Source: Silurus meridionalis
Lineage: Eukaryota > Chordata > Actinopteri > Siluriformes > Siluridae
Assembly: GCF_014805685.1 (NCBI RefSeq)
Contig: NC_060896.1
Location: forward strand, 14,078,389-14,142,388
DNA length: 64,000 nt
Direction of reading: 5' to 3'
Below are positions 46,049 through 63,960 of the stretch, one piece after another. Position numbers and translations under genes: made by a program. Position 1 is the first letter of the stretch. Every line of letters begins with the position of its first letter. The notes below the pieces were generated by a model. The model saw only the letters and a list, made by a program, of their open reading frames with translations. It was not told where the DNA came from and ran no database searches.

Positions 46049-47119
46049 GAGTGAGGAAAATAAGTATTTGAACACCCTGCTATTTTGCAAGTTCTCCCAC
46101 TTAGAAATCATGGAGGGGTCTGAAATTGTCATCGTAGGTGCATGTCCACTGTGAGAGACATAATCTAAAAAAAAAAAATCCAGAAAACACAATGTATGAT
46201 TTTTTAAACTATTTATTTGTATGATACAGCTGCAAATAAGTATTTGAACACCTGAGAAAGTCAATATTAATATTCGGTACAGTAGCCTTTGTTTGCAATT
46301 ACAGAGGTCAAACGTTTCCTGTAGTTTTTCACCAGGTTTGCACAAACTGCAGGAGGGATTTTGGCCCACTCCTCCACACTCTTCTCTAGATCAGTCAGGT
46401 TTCTGGCCTGTCGCTGAGAAACACGGAGTTTGAGCTCCCGCCAAAGATTCTCTATTGGGTTTAGGTCTGGAGACTGGCTAGGCCACGCCAGAACCTTGAT
46501 ATGCTTCTTACAGAGCCACTCCTTGGTTATCCTGGCTGTGTGCTTCGGGTCATTGTCATGTTGGAAGACCCAGCCTCGACCAATCTTCAATGCTCTAACT
46601 GAGGGAAGGAGGTTGTTTGCCAAAATCTCGCAATACATGGCCCCGGTCATCCTCTCCTTAATACAGTGCAGTCGCCCTGTCCCATGTGCAGAAAAACACC
46701 CCCAAAGCATGATGCTACCACCCCCATGCTTCACAGTAGGGATGGTGTTCTTGGGATGGTACTCGTCATTCTTCTTCCTCCAAACACGTTTAGTGGAATT
46801 ATAACCCAAAAGTTCTATTTTGGTCTCATCTGACCACATGACTTTCTCCCATGACTCCTCTGGATCATCCAAATGGTCATTGGCAAACTTAAGACGTGCC
46901 TGGACATGTGCTGGTTTAAGCAGGGGAACCTTCCGTGCCATGCATGATTTCAAAACAGTTTGTTTATCATATATTGTGATCTCTGGATTTGTTTTTTTTT
47001 TAGATTATGTCTCTCACAGTGGACATGCACCTACGATGACAATTTCAGACCCCTCCATGATTTCTAAGTGGGAGAACTTGCAAAATAGCAGGGTGTTCAA
47101 ATACTTATTTTCCTCACTG
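46049..47119 (-). mobile_element. Tc1-like transposon with an internal deletion, inserted in a GATA repeat
   Basis: The terminal inverted repeats are at least 125 bp and almost identical: right end ...GTATTTGAACACCCTGC..., in reverse AGTGAGGAAAATAAGTATTT. The left outermost bases are mutated (GAGTGAGG for CAGTGAGG). TA follows on the right (47120-47121). The element is 1071 bp against a usual 1.5-1.6 kb, because the 5' part of the transposase gene is deleted. Confidence 0.93.
46267..46941 (-). CDS. Tc1-like transposase, catalytic domain only (N-terminus deleted)
   Basis: An open frame of 224 codons from the ATG at 46941 to the stop at 46267. It holds the complete DD34E catalytic domain: [13 protein letters not shown] (Asp), then [38 protein letters not shown] (Asp) and [16 protein letters not shown] (Glu), through to [11 protein letters not shown]. 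The roughly 110-residue DNA-binding part (paired-like helix-turn-helix and nuclear localisation signal) is missing. Upstream sequence runs directly into the inverted repeat. Without it the protein should not bind its own ends. No promoter is evident, so it is probably a dead gene that still looks recent. Confidence 0.88.
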   Translation of the reverse strand: MARKVPLLKPAHVQARLKFANDHLDDPEESWEKVMWSDETKIELLGYNSTKRVWRKKNDEYHPKNTIPTVKHGGGSIMLWGCFSAHGTGRLHCIKERMTGAMYCEILANNLLPSVRALKIGRGWVFQHDNDPKHTARITKEWLCKKHIKVLAWPSQSPDLNPIENLWRELKLRVSQRQARNLTDLEKSVEEWAKIPPAVCANLVKNYRKRLTSVIANKGYCTEY

Positions 47120-47380
47120 TAGATAGATATTTTTTTCCAAAGTAAAATTCACATATTTACAGCAGGACAGAGAGTTTGAAGTATACAAAATGTCATTTGT
47201 ATTATAAATAAAACAAATGAAACAAGGGATGTCAAAAATACTCTAAGAAAATAGTTAAGAGCCTTCGACTGAACAATTACTACAGTGATTGATATTTTTC
47301 AGCTGGCAACAAGTTATTTAACTCTAACTTATGCAGTAAGTTGCCTCTTATTTCTTAAACAACCATGTCAGTAGGCATAT

Positions 47381-47860
47381 CCTGTGGTCATGGAAAAGAA
47401 GTTACTCTTTTTCAAAAGGGCTAAATTATTGGCCTGCATCTAAAAATTAAGGAGACTCAGTTGAAACAACTAAAATTGGGTTAGACACTATCCATTGTTA
47501 AACCTGAACATTGTTAAAACCCAGAAGGATAGAGGCAAAGCATCATCCTTGAGGAAGACGTGGTCAGAAAAAACTGTATTCAGTGTATAAGAAAACTACA
47601 GAACTGGAGCTGCTACTTTCAAAGAAGACTGCAACTCCTCTGTAGTTTTCCATGGACATTCTACAGAAAGCCATCAGGAGGATTAGACTATGCCTTTGAT
47701 TATATAAAGTTGGTGAAGAATCATTTACTAAGTAAATAACAAAAAGGTCAGCAAAAACTAGGAGGGTGTTTATCATTTCCAAGGCTGTGGAACTGTGCTT
47801 TTCTTACTGGAGGCCCACCTGATGGCTCATATTTAGCAAACAGTGGATGGTTTCACATCT
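47381..47860 (+). pseudogene. Possible Tc1-like transposase N-terminal remnant
   Basis: The plus-strand frames read EVTLFQKG, then IIGLHLK and TKLG-like text with several stops. This resembles the start of a Tc1-family transposase different from the two above. Weak, no ends found. Confidence 0.4.
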
Positions 47861-49446
47861 CACATCTTTGAGAGGAATCCGTGGGAAAGGCCTTAAAAAG
47901 CAAAGTAGCCCACAGTTTATCATTTAAAATCTCCGATATTGACAGTTATTCATGTGCCTTTTTAGCATGTGATGAAATTATTCAAAATGTAAACATGTTT
48001 TTGCTATCAAACTATTATAAAATAAAAAAAATTATAACAATAACTCAAACTGGATCTGCTATTATTTGGGTTATAATAGGCTAAAACATAATAAACAAAC
48101 TGTTAAAAAGAGGATAAGCGGAAGTTCTGATCTGTTCTGATGTGAATTCTTTTTGAGCTCTCCCATGTCTCGTCATTTGCCTATTACGTTCATACACGCT
48201 TATGTTGATGTACTTGGAGAGCCATCTTGTGGCAACAAATATACAGCCGTCTCTTAAAATTCTGGCAGTGTTCATGAAGACAGATCAAAATGGTTATAAA
48301 AAAGAAATAATTAGCTGAAATTTATGTGCATATACACACAGTCACCTCCAAAAAACTTTTGGAAATGAAAGGCATTTTTTGTGACATTAGCTTTTGCTTT
48401 TATATAACTGCTATTTGCGTCTAGATTTGTTAAAACACTTTTTAACCTGACACATTTGGTGCCAGACCACCTAATTTCTAGTCAATTGTCTCAAGACTGT
48501 GACCCACTGACATCACCAACTGTTACATTCTTCTTTTGTGATGGTTTTCCAATTTGTACTACATCTTCTTTTATTAACTGTTTGTTTAGGGGGAGGGTTT
48601 TGTCTCCTCTTCAGTATGTGAAATGCATGCTCAATTGTATTAAGGTCTGTTGATTAACTTGGTAAAAACGTTTTTCCTTCCAGTTATGAAGTACCTTCCA
48701 ATTAGATTGAAGGACTTTCTCTGTGAAATTGCAGGCAATGTTAAATTATCATTAAAAAATAATGAGCATGCCCCAGAAGCAGCCATGTACTATCTGGGTC
48801 AATGCATTTCTTCAACTAAAAATATTTATTGTTCAAAAGTTGTTTTTCTTTATCTCTGTATATACAAATCTATCATCTCAAATTATTCATAGTAAAAACA
48901 AACAGCGTTGTGTGTGTCTAACGAGCATATTTATTGTATGAAATTAACTTCTAAGCAAAAGTACATTTAACAGTAATGTGTAAACATTTGTAAAAGGCAT
49001 ACAATCTTATTTACAATACTACAATACATATCTAACTGTAAATATTGTCAGCTGCTTTCAAATATATTTTGTGTATATTTTTTACACTACTATTTTTGCA
49101 TTTATTTAAATTTCATATAAGTACATTGTTATTCCATTTTTGACAGTTTTTTTTTTAATTCAGTGTACTGCGATTTCTGCCTTGTGGTCCAAAAGAAAAT
49201 AAAAATATAAATTATTATACAGCATAAATCTTTAAAAAAGAATTTAGATAAATGATGATCATTTACTAAAAAACAATAATGGACAATGAAATGTTTTGAT
49301 CAAAAAGCCCATGCCTTAAATTTATGAAGATGTTGCAGGATGTGCTTTATGAAAGATTTTTGGGAAAACAAATCTTTGGGTTTTTTAAATACATTTTTAA
49401 CATTTAATTATTGTACAATTCGCTGGTGTTTCTACCTTATGTTGTT
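47861..49446. other. Intergenic, nothing recognised
   Basis: AT-rich. Short ORFs lack domains. CAGTCACCTCCAAAAAACTT near 48339 may be a stray transposon end. TTTATT at 49447-49452 (AATAAA on the minus strand) is a candidate poly(A) signal for the gene at 49508. Confidence 0.4.
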
Positions 49447-49507
49447 TTTATTATTACCTTAATAACACAATACTGTTCATTGTGTTAAGTCCATGGTGTG
49501 GTTACAT

Positions 49508-55282
<5,775 letters not shown>

Positions 55283-56924
55283 TTTCCTCTGCCATCTACA
55301 GCACTATTATGAAGAAGGCACATGGTGTTATTGCTGTATGTTACACTAACTGATCTTATTTAAATTACAGATAACATTTTAAAATACAAAACATGAACAC
55401 AGAAGTTTGGTGATATAAGTTTTGAGAGAAAAGACAAATGCACAGTTTATTAATGTCAACCTTATCTAACTTTAAAAACAAGACAAACTTGAAGATAATA
55501 AATGTATATAGTATTACATAAGAATCACTCAAAACAATAATAATACCAATTACTTTTAGAACTGTTAAGTTTTTAGGTTAAAATATAATGGTTTTGAAAT
55601 ATTATTGGTTTTCTTTCTTCCTTGATTGAACAAAAACTGTACCTTTTAAAATAAGATTCTCAGCTTTGGTTGTCGACAGGCTTCAGCTATGGTGGCTTCA
55701 ATTTGTATTAATCCTCAAACAGGCTGACTGCAGGCAGCTGACAGATGATCAGCAAACACCAGGGAAAACCAGTCAGAGCACTTTTTTATTTACCAGATGT
55801 GAAACTCTCTTTACCTTTATAATTTCTGAACTCAGAGTGAAGTATGTTCACATATGCAAATGCATCCAGTTTAACAAAATGTCTTTATTGCTTTTCTTTA
55901 TTTGTAAACCATGTTTAGCATTCCTCTATATGTGCACTATGCAACTTCATTCAATAAATAAAATGTTTTTTTTTTACAATAAGCAATATAACAGGTAACT
56001 AAATGAAAAACACAGATAACAATAACTAACAAGAAAAGTAAACAGAGCTCACTGTGGCTGAAGGAACAAGGTAAGGTGTAAGGTTTTAGGTTTGTTTGCT
56101 AGTAAACACGCCCCAATGACAATGATGTTTACGTCAGAGATCACATATAAAAGCTCTGCTCTGCTCTGTCTGAAAGCAAATGTTATTTTTTTCAGTGGTG
56201 GGCCGTCTGGGCCAACAAAGCCTTCTCTGCTGGCCTAAACACTATCAGAAGCACTGACCTACATTTACAACCTAAATTCTAATAATTGTTCAATGAAATT
56301 GTATTAATTTATTCTCAACAGTTTATTCTTTTCATTTCTTAGCGTTTCCCTTGGCTGCACTGTTTCCAGTACGTGTATATCACGTATATCATGTGCTGCC
56401 ATGTGAATCTAATCTGCCCAGGGCCTTCAAAGTACTGCTGGCCTTTTTACCTCAGTCTCTATTAGCAATGGGTCTGTTTCTTTAACCAATTAGATTTCAT
56501 ATTCGCCTCACAGGGCAGCTGTCTGGCCCAGAATAGCGTCAGCATTTTTTCATCCTCTGATTGGTTGGTCAGAGGGAAATTGTTACAGTCAAGTTTGACT
56601 AGCAAAACACGTCTGTAGCTCTGCACACAATAATACATCTGATTCTGCATCTCTGGTGAGTAGGTTGTATTTTATTTATATTTTTGTCATGTTATTAGAC
56701 AAATATTGATTCTGTACTGCTCCAGATGATGTAGGTGGCACAGTTGCGGTTGTAGTGTAGAGGTTAGGATCTTGCTTTAGTAAAATGATATTCACCCTCT
56801 ATATGTGAAATGCCTCTCTCTCTGAAATTCCATGCGTTGTTATATTGTGTTTCTGTATAGTATTAATGGTTTCTGAAAATGGTGTCTCTCTCTCTCGGTC
56901 GAGTTAAACATGCTCCTGAGGTTC
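55283..56924. other. Intergenic between two minus-strand genes, nothing recognised
   Basis: Upstream region of the synaptotagmin-like gene. A TTACGTCA-like GTTTACGTCAGAG near 56127 followed by ACATATAAAAGCTCTGC (about 56144-56160) looks like a promoter-type TATA/CRE pair on the plus strand, but no ORF follows that I can name. Confidence 0.4.
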
Positions 56925-57412
56925 CAGTGACCACTGTTCCTGCCCCTCTCCCCTCCGTGGATCTTCACACTTCTGTGCAGCTTGGGACGGTCTCTCATCA
57001 ACACCTTGGGTGGTTCCATGTAATTCCGGAGTAGAACGGGTGCTTTTGAGGACGGATTGGACTGTAGTTGGTGTCGGCGGTCTGCTGCACTGACTCGGGA
57101 GTGCAGTTTGCTTCTGATTATCATCACTGTACCCCGCAACTTTGTATATCTGCTTCAAATGGACATTTGGTGCAACCCAGATGAGGATGGGTTCCCTCTT
57201 GAGTCTGGTTCCTCTCAAGGTTTCTTCCTTATGGCATCTCGGGGAGTTTTTCCTTGCCACAGTTGCTCATCAGGGACAAACTTACTTACAAAGAACATAT
57301 TTACGTTTAATCACCACATTATCTGTGTAAAGCTGCTTTGAGACAATGTTCATTGTTAAAAGCGCTATACAAATAAAAATGTATTGAATTGAATTGAATT
57401 CTATAATCGCAA
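56925..57412 (+). mobile_element. Repeat copy (L2-tail/SINE-like) with (GAATT)n tail
   Basis: The 3' end carries GTAAAGCTGCTTTGAGACAA, AAAAGCGCTATACAAATAAA and a tail of TGAATTGAATTGAATT. This is a common fish retroelement 3' end, also present inverted at 44010-44690. Shared middle block: GTCTGGTTCCTCTCAAGGTT. No coding capacity. Confidence 0.85.
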
Positions 57413-57734
57413 CATGATAGTGGTGGTATTAAGAGGTGGATTTAGTCGGGTAAGATCTCACTGAAGGCCCAGGGACCAAAAGCACGGCCCGCCACTAAAT
57501 TTTTTTTTTCTTTATATATTGTTTGCCTTTATTTTATATTTGACAGTATTGTTTTGTTTTTTTCGTTTCGTTTTTTTTTTTAAAAATTAGTATTACTCAA
57601 ACTATTGCAAATGAACTTGGAAAGGTTAGAATAGTCCCCTAGAGAACATTTAGTAACGAAATGAAGCATACTAACAAATAACACAAACCTTTTAGCAGTT
57701 TTATCATTTATAATGTATATTTTCTTCAGCAAAA

Positions 57735-60700
57735 TCACCATGGCAGAGCTTCACCAGTGTAATGCAGAAACGTGCCATGGTCCTTCTCATTCAAGCCTTT
57801 AATCACAGTCAAGACAGAACTAATGCTCTCTTCTATACTCAATGGTGCCTACAGAGAGAATGCAAAACAAGCATTTGTTACATATTATTTTTTTACATTT
57901 AGGTATAAGTGGATCAATACTACAGGAACAGGACTGTAAAGTACAAATATCCATTTTCAGCTCCAAGAACAACAAATTCTGAATATAATAGACACTGGCT
58001 AACTTAAATGTTAACATGCAGTTGTTGGTGGTAAACCAGTCAACGTTTATTTCTTAATTTGTTTAAAAAATTAACTCTGTATTTAATCAACTATGACTAC
58101 AATTTTTCAAATCATATGTTCTAAATGAACAGTTTTTCAGGTAGCTAGTCAGAAAGGTTCCAAGGGATCTGGCTGAAGTGTGCAACAGTACTAGGTTCAT
58201 GTAGAACAGGAACAAATAAAGGCTGCTTGTGCAGGAAGTTTTTACTTCAAGCAGGTACAACAACCGGCCATATACAAAGCTCAAATAATAAAAAAAAAAA
58301 CCCTGTCATTAGGTCATAACATTTACTGTGTTCATTTATTAATCCTTAATAACTTCCTCATAGAGTCACAGGGTTTAAATTAGTCTCCTTGTGTAAATAA
58401 AAAACAGATGCTAGATGAGACCAGTTATGAGCATGACTGATGAGTTTAGGAACAGCCTGAGTTTGTTCTAGCAGTTCAAGGGATATAATGACATGCGTTT
58501 TATGTACTATAAGCTGTAATACCCTGAATACAATTGTTTTAACTAACTCCATAAGTACAAATCTCAGAAACTAAGCAGCAATGAAATGTGTTTACCTCCG
58601 GACCTCCCATATCTGTGCGCACCCAGCCAGGATGAATAGCCACACAGAGAATCCCATCAGCCTCCAGGTCCACTGCCATACATCTAGTGATCATGTTCAG
58701 TGCACTCTGTCACATTGTTCAAATCAGAAAGCAGCATCTTATTTTTTTCTTTTCCAAAAAATAAATTATGCTTATGAATAATCTTTTTTTTTTTTTTTTA
58801 AATGATGGCCTGCATTTTCTGTTCCTTGCAATTTAGGCTCATTAAGAATGCCAAATCCATTCTCAAAGAAGTCTTGTGGTGTTCAGCTACATAAACAATT
58901 TTGTCTAATGTTCTGATAACATTACAAAGTTACAGTGTTTATTTCTTTTTTTTCTTTTTTTTTTTGTACACAGGATGTTAAATGAAGACTGTTAAAGGGA
59001 TCATACCTTTGATGTTCTGTATGGGTACCATTTAAAGTCCTTAGCACGTTCTCCCCAGTTGAGCTCAACAGAGCCTAAAAGTGAGGTCATGTTGATGACT
59101 GCAGCTCGGTGGATGCCCATTCCCACTGCATTTGCAGCAGCCAGCTTTAACATTGGAAGCATCGCCTAACAAAGAAAACCATCAAGAGTCTAAAACCCAT
59201 TGTGACAAACTAGGCATGTGTTTTGTTTGGCTGTCACAAATACATGATTAAAATAGATTTTGAGTTTATGGATGAGGATACAGAGAATAATCAATGACAA
59301 ATTGGAAATCTAAGTGAAGTGACACTCCAAAAGGTGGCGATAATAAGCCACAAAATGTCTTGTCATCAAACCATGAGAAAAGGCATTTATCATCATGACA
59401 GAAAGCAACGCTCTTTATTGCTCTATCCCCATGCATGTTGGAGTGTAGATGATGGGAGATAACAGAGGATGACTAAAACAAAGACAGTTTATGTTTTTTT
59501 ATGCTGTGTCTGTGGGAATATATGAGCATGTTCAGTAACCAGCATAAAACTACTTTTAGATGATTCTGCTTTGAATGTGATGCCCTGCTCTGTGATAAAG
59601 CTAAATGCTACAGTATAGTCATGTTCCAGCAAGCACAAACTTTTCTATGAAGGCTAAAGAATTTAACTTGATTGAGGACCATGGAACAAAAGTAAATGTT
59701 ATATCAAAATGTATTAGATTCAAATTAAAGTTACAATTGTTCCACTCATTTATGATTTCATAATGCAGTTGTGTAGATCACTGGAACTTAACAATAAAAA
59801 CACAGAAAAATCTAATTTATAGCTGAGCTCAAAGCCTAATGCAGCTATTCAAGCAACAAGCCACTTGTAATATCAGTGACCTGCAATGAAAGACATGAAG
59901 CTGTTCCTAATTTTTAAAACCTTTTTTTCCAAATTGGTATAAGACATTCATTTATATGCTCTGAATTTTATTTTAAAATACACTTTTGCAGCTCAAAAAT
60001 AAATAAATATATTAAATGTTAAAATAGAAATAAAGATCTCTTTTTTAAAAACTATTTTTATATATGGCATAACAGGCCACGTTAAAGGTCATTGTGGGCC
60101 AAATTTGAATAATCATTAATTATACAAATTATTTCAATTAATCATTTTCTTATTCAGACAGATATTTGGAGTACAACATTTTCTTTTCTATTCAAGAATT
60201 GTTTTATTAGTAATGGTAATCCTAACACTTGATCTTATAGTACCTCTATAAGATAACTCATAGTACTCTAATCATCTTTGACAATAACAAGTACTAATAA
60301 TAATTGGTAACATTGCAACAATAAAGCTCACAGTCTGTTTTAATTTTAATGGATTTGCCTATAACAGTCATAATTATAAATCTATTTTATATCCATTATT
60401 TTCTTTATTTGATTTATGAGTTTTTTATTATTATTTTTATTTCTCTTGCTTCTCTCACTTACAGAAAGGAGCAGCAATATATATACACACTATATATATA
60501 TACACACTAGAATTTCTGTTCAAAAAATAAGATTTATATAAGATTTTGCATATACATTATATAAAAATGCAATAACGGGAATTTATTTCACATTAAATAG
60601 TCAGAATATTATTAATATATATTAAGAATTAGATTGCATTCATTTGTAGCATTTATCTACAGGAGAAAGTTGTCTGTACAAGCAATAATCATTAATAAAA

Positions 60701-61819
60701 ATAAGAGGTCAACTAATCAATTATCTAAATACTCAATAATGACAGCCCCAAAAGTACAAACTAGGACTGTCTTAACCCCCAGGAATGTCCCAATTTAGTA
60801 TTCAGTTATTAATTTTAAAGCCTATTGTTTAGTATCTACTGTGGGTCATGTAGTTACAGGAGTGAGGAATGCCTATTTATGTAGGTCAGATAGACAAATC
60901 ACCTTGGTGATCATGAGAGGTCCTACAGAATTTGTATGAAAGTTCTCCAACATTTTCTCAGCGGTCACTGTTTCAAAGTTGGCTATGATGTTGATGCCAG
61001 CGTTGTTGATAAGGCAGTTGAGGCCATCCTTCTGCACAATTTGTTCAACCTCTACAGCAGCCTTCTTTATACTCTCCTCACTGACAACATCTAGACAGAT
61101 GGAAGGGGTCGGAAAAACAACAAACAAACATTAATGCAATGTGGTCAACATAACAGTGGGATTTAAAGGTCAAAACTCTTGAGTTCTTACCAAGTTTGAT
61201 AATGTGTATGTTTGGGTGGTCCTTGGACATGCTCTGTAATTCCTGTTGAATTAAATGACAACCAAAGCTGCACTCATTTATTGACAAAACCTGCATGAGC
61301 TATTTACCAGGTACTGAGAGGGTTGGATCTTGTGCTGCTGTGTGTGAGTGTACATGGCTGGGTTTATCTTAAAAATCTATTCGATTGATACTGCATGCTT
61401 AAAAAAAAAAAAAAAAAACTGTAGGTGAACCTGAAAAATATATATATATTAGTCATTTGAAGGAACTACTGGTTTCACTTTCCACCATTTCCTTTTGCAT
61501 GCAAACAGATTGATACTCTATTTATTTCGCATACAACTCTTCAAATGAATGTTTGCAAAGTAAAACTGTCCCCTTTTTAAATCTATATCAGTATTGGATT
61601 GGTATTGTTGGTATTGACATTGGCAGTCAGTGGTATTGCCCAACCCTATGGATCAGCGTTAGTGCGGTTTACCTTCGCTTCATCCGGATTGCGCGCAGTA
61701 GCGATGATCTTTCCTGGAAAACATCCCCCAGTTACTAAGCGTTTAACTATTTGTAAACCGAGGCCTCGGTTAGCACCGGTTACAAGGACAGTTTTGCAGA
61801 CTTTAAACGCGTCACTCAT
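57735..61819 (-). CDS. Classical short-chain dehydrogenase/reductase, sniffer/C-factor-like
   Basis: A complete six-exon gene, in order: 61673-61819, 61191-61242, 60903-61090, 59007-59165, 58596-58706 and 57735-57848. GT-AG junctions, phases agree, 256 aa. An NAD(P)(H)-dependent oxidoreductase, presumably cytosolic. The Rossmann cofactor motif is TGANRGLG (residues about 15-22). [10 protein letters not shown] loop follows, then LINNAGIN (NNAG motif). The catalytic Ser is in [11 protein letters not shown] and the catalytic Tyr-Lys in [18 protein letters not shown] (PG motif) and a short C-terminus ending GEALPW complete the fold. All active-site residues are present, so it should be an active enzyme. 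It reads most like carbonyl reductase sniffer / C-factor-type SDRs; the substrate is not predictable. Start set at the first in-frame ATG (61819). Confidence 0.92.
59166..60902 (-). other. Long intron 3 of the SDR gene
   Basis: 1.7 kb of AT-rich intron, with a TATATATACACAC microsatellite-like patch near 60478-60510. No inserted element recognised. Confidence 0.7.
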
Positions 61820-62264
61820 GATGCGATCAACACCCCCCACCTAATCAATTCCTTCTTTTGGAGGGGGTTGAGGTCCCTTGCAGTCTGCTGTCTAATTTAA
61901 TGTGCTCGCTCAGTAAACCAAAGTAGACACGTTAAATAATTTCGCTCAGGTGATTACAGTAAGCCGATCTAAACCTTTGACCTTGCAAACACCAGATCAG
62001 TGGTGCTCAGTTGCAGGACATCTGAGCTGCATGTGGCACATACACGTATTGACCCATATTTAACCAACCACTTACACCTGCAACTAAATGAACACGTTTA
62101 TAACAGCATGCACTGCGCATTTTTTTCAACATGCAGCAAATCACACGGGGTGAAGTTACCTTCTAACTCAACCTGCCCCGTTCCACCTTAAATAATGCTG
62201 CAGATACGATAGAAGACCTCTAGATGTCGCTCGTTAGTAATTAGACTATTAGATTATATTTAAG
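61820..62264. other. Upstream region of the SDR gene
   Basis: Presumed minus-strand promoter region. No clear TATA box or CpG island. No other feature recognised. Confidence 0.4.
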
Positions 62265-62620
62265 AGTCTAAAGAATAATAAGAACTTTATTGTCATTACA
62301 CATGCACGAGTAAAAGGCAACGAAATGCAGTTTAGGTCTAACCAGAAGTGCAATAGCAGCAAGATATGCAGGATAATGAGTGTTTACAAGAGTTATATAA
62401 ATGAGATAAAATGGTATTATAAGAGTAATTTACAGATGTGTATGTACTATGAATATAATATACAGATGGCTATTACTATAAACTGAAATTTACAGAAGGG
62501 TATGTGCTATAAACAAAATTTTGCTATTTTGGCTATTACTTTAAACAGTAATTTACAGCTATGTACTATGAACATAAAATACAGTTTCATATTATTCAAC
62601 TTGAAAACTACAAAACGGGT
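62265..62620 (-). repeat. LINE 3'-end-like, internally repetitive sequence
   Basis: Antisense AACTTTATTGTCATTACACATGC followed by AACGAAATGCAGTTTAGGTC is a common fish LINE 3' end. It is followed by imperfect tandem units containing AATTTACAGA and TATGTACTATGAA (about 62425-62585). Family not assigned. Confidence 0.55.
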
Positions 62621-62863
62621 ACAAATTAAAATGACATGTTACAAAGTTGTAAAAAAAATAAATAAAATAAAATGAAACAAATGACACAGTGAAACAGTTT
62701 TAAGGGCTTTGGAGTTGCTGGTGGTAGTGAGAATGTCCAGGTAAGATTAAGTTCCATACAAAACACAGAAGAATGAGGCTTAGCACACTTCAATTTACAT
62801 TTGTGTAAGAAAAACTTAAAAATAAATAGGTTTATCAAAAAATATTGCCTTTTTTAGTTTATG
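62621..62863. other. Spacer between LINE fragments
   Basis: A/T-rich, with AAAAAAATAAATAAAATAAA near 62655. No gene recognised. Confidence 0.4.
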
Positions 62864-63498
62864 TCAAAGCAACCAAACAGAACCTCTTTGCATGACAAAG
62901 AAAAACTCTGTGATAAGAATGCACAAATAAAGATGCAAAAATCCTTCCAAAACAAAACTATGTGCACAATATGAGAAGAGATGAAAAACAGATTCATCCT
63001 TAGCTCCGCAGAAGGAACATAAAGTGTCAATGGCCGGAAATATCTTATTTAAAATAAAGCTTGTTAGGATAGAAGAGATGAAGTATGTAATAAGATACAT
63101 CATAAAACTTGTTGCAATTAAATAATTCCAAAAATTCCAATAGTACACAACATATGGGGAAATAAACGATCTCCTTCTGAAACAGATGTTTGATTTGTTT
63201 ATTATGACCAAAGGAGTGGAGAAAAAAAAAAAAAAAAAAAAAAAAATAAGATAGTTCCTATACTAGTTTCAAAAGTATGATCTATAAGACAGAGTCCTGA
63301 GAGCTGGCCGAGTTATTAAAAAGCAACATAACTCCTATTAGGAATGGCATCCATTACAATAGCAAACTCCCATGGAGTAACCGGTATTTTAAATGTAGAC
63401 AGAAACTTAAAATAAGAGTAGGTGACCATCAGGACTGATTTACTAAGACCAAACAAATATTATGAGGACTAAAATTATGTTTATAGATCATTTGGCAA

Positions 63499-63547
<49 letters not shown>

Positions 63548-63960
63548 GCACTTGCTTATGAAAATTGGTCTTTAGGGTCAGTTGAGATATACAGTATTGC
63601 AATTACACAATAATTAGAAAAGAAGGCCACCCAACTTAGAGAAAACAAGGTTACAAAGAATATTCATAACTACTAACCACAGACTTTTTGATATGTCTCA
63701 TGTTTCCACAGGAAGTTATACAACACTATCAATGTCAGCACATACAGATTTGTCCACATAAAAGGAGAGAACAGGGCAGGTCAGTCTCGGCTTTAGCGAG
63801 GAGAGTTCGACCTCTCAGAGATAAATCTCTCTGTAACCAAGAATGTAATTTCCTTTTGGCCTTTTAAACCACTGGGTCAAAATTGAATTCACATCTAACC
63901 TTCTAATCCTTACATATGACTACACCCAAATGTGTCACTTGTGGCTTAACTGGAATACCA
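62864..63960 (-). mobile_element. L1/Tx1-type LINE, C-terminal part, minus strand
   Basis: The 115-codon minus-strand ORF at 62864-63211 contains LCSFCGAKDESVFHLFSYC, the CCHC zinc motif at the end of Tx1/L1-type reverse transcriptases. Further upstream, broken frames read RFISERSNSPR and LWKHETYQKV (about 63680-63830), matching the segment after the RT domain. Interrupted by stops, a poly-A run (63223-63246) and an AT run. It probably continues past the window end. Confidence 0.75.
63507..63542. repeat. (AT)n microsatellite
   Basis: About 18 AT dinucleotides after an A11 run, inside the LINE remnant. Confidence 0.93.

Noticed and set aside
56120..56170. Promoter of an unknown plus-strand gene (CRE plus TATAAAAG)
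   Set aside because: The motif pair is suggestive, but no coding exon or repeat-derived transcript could be identified downstream.
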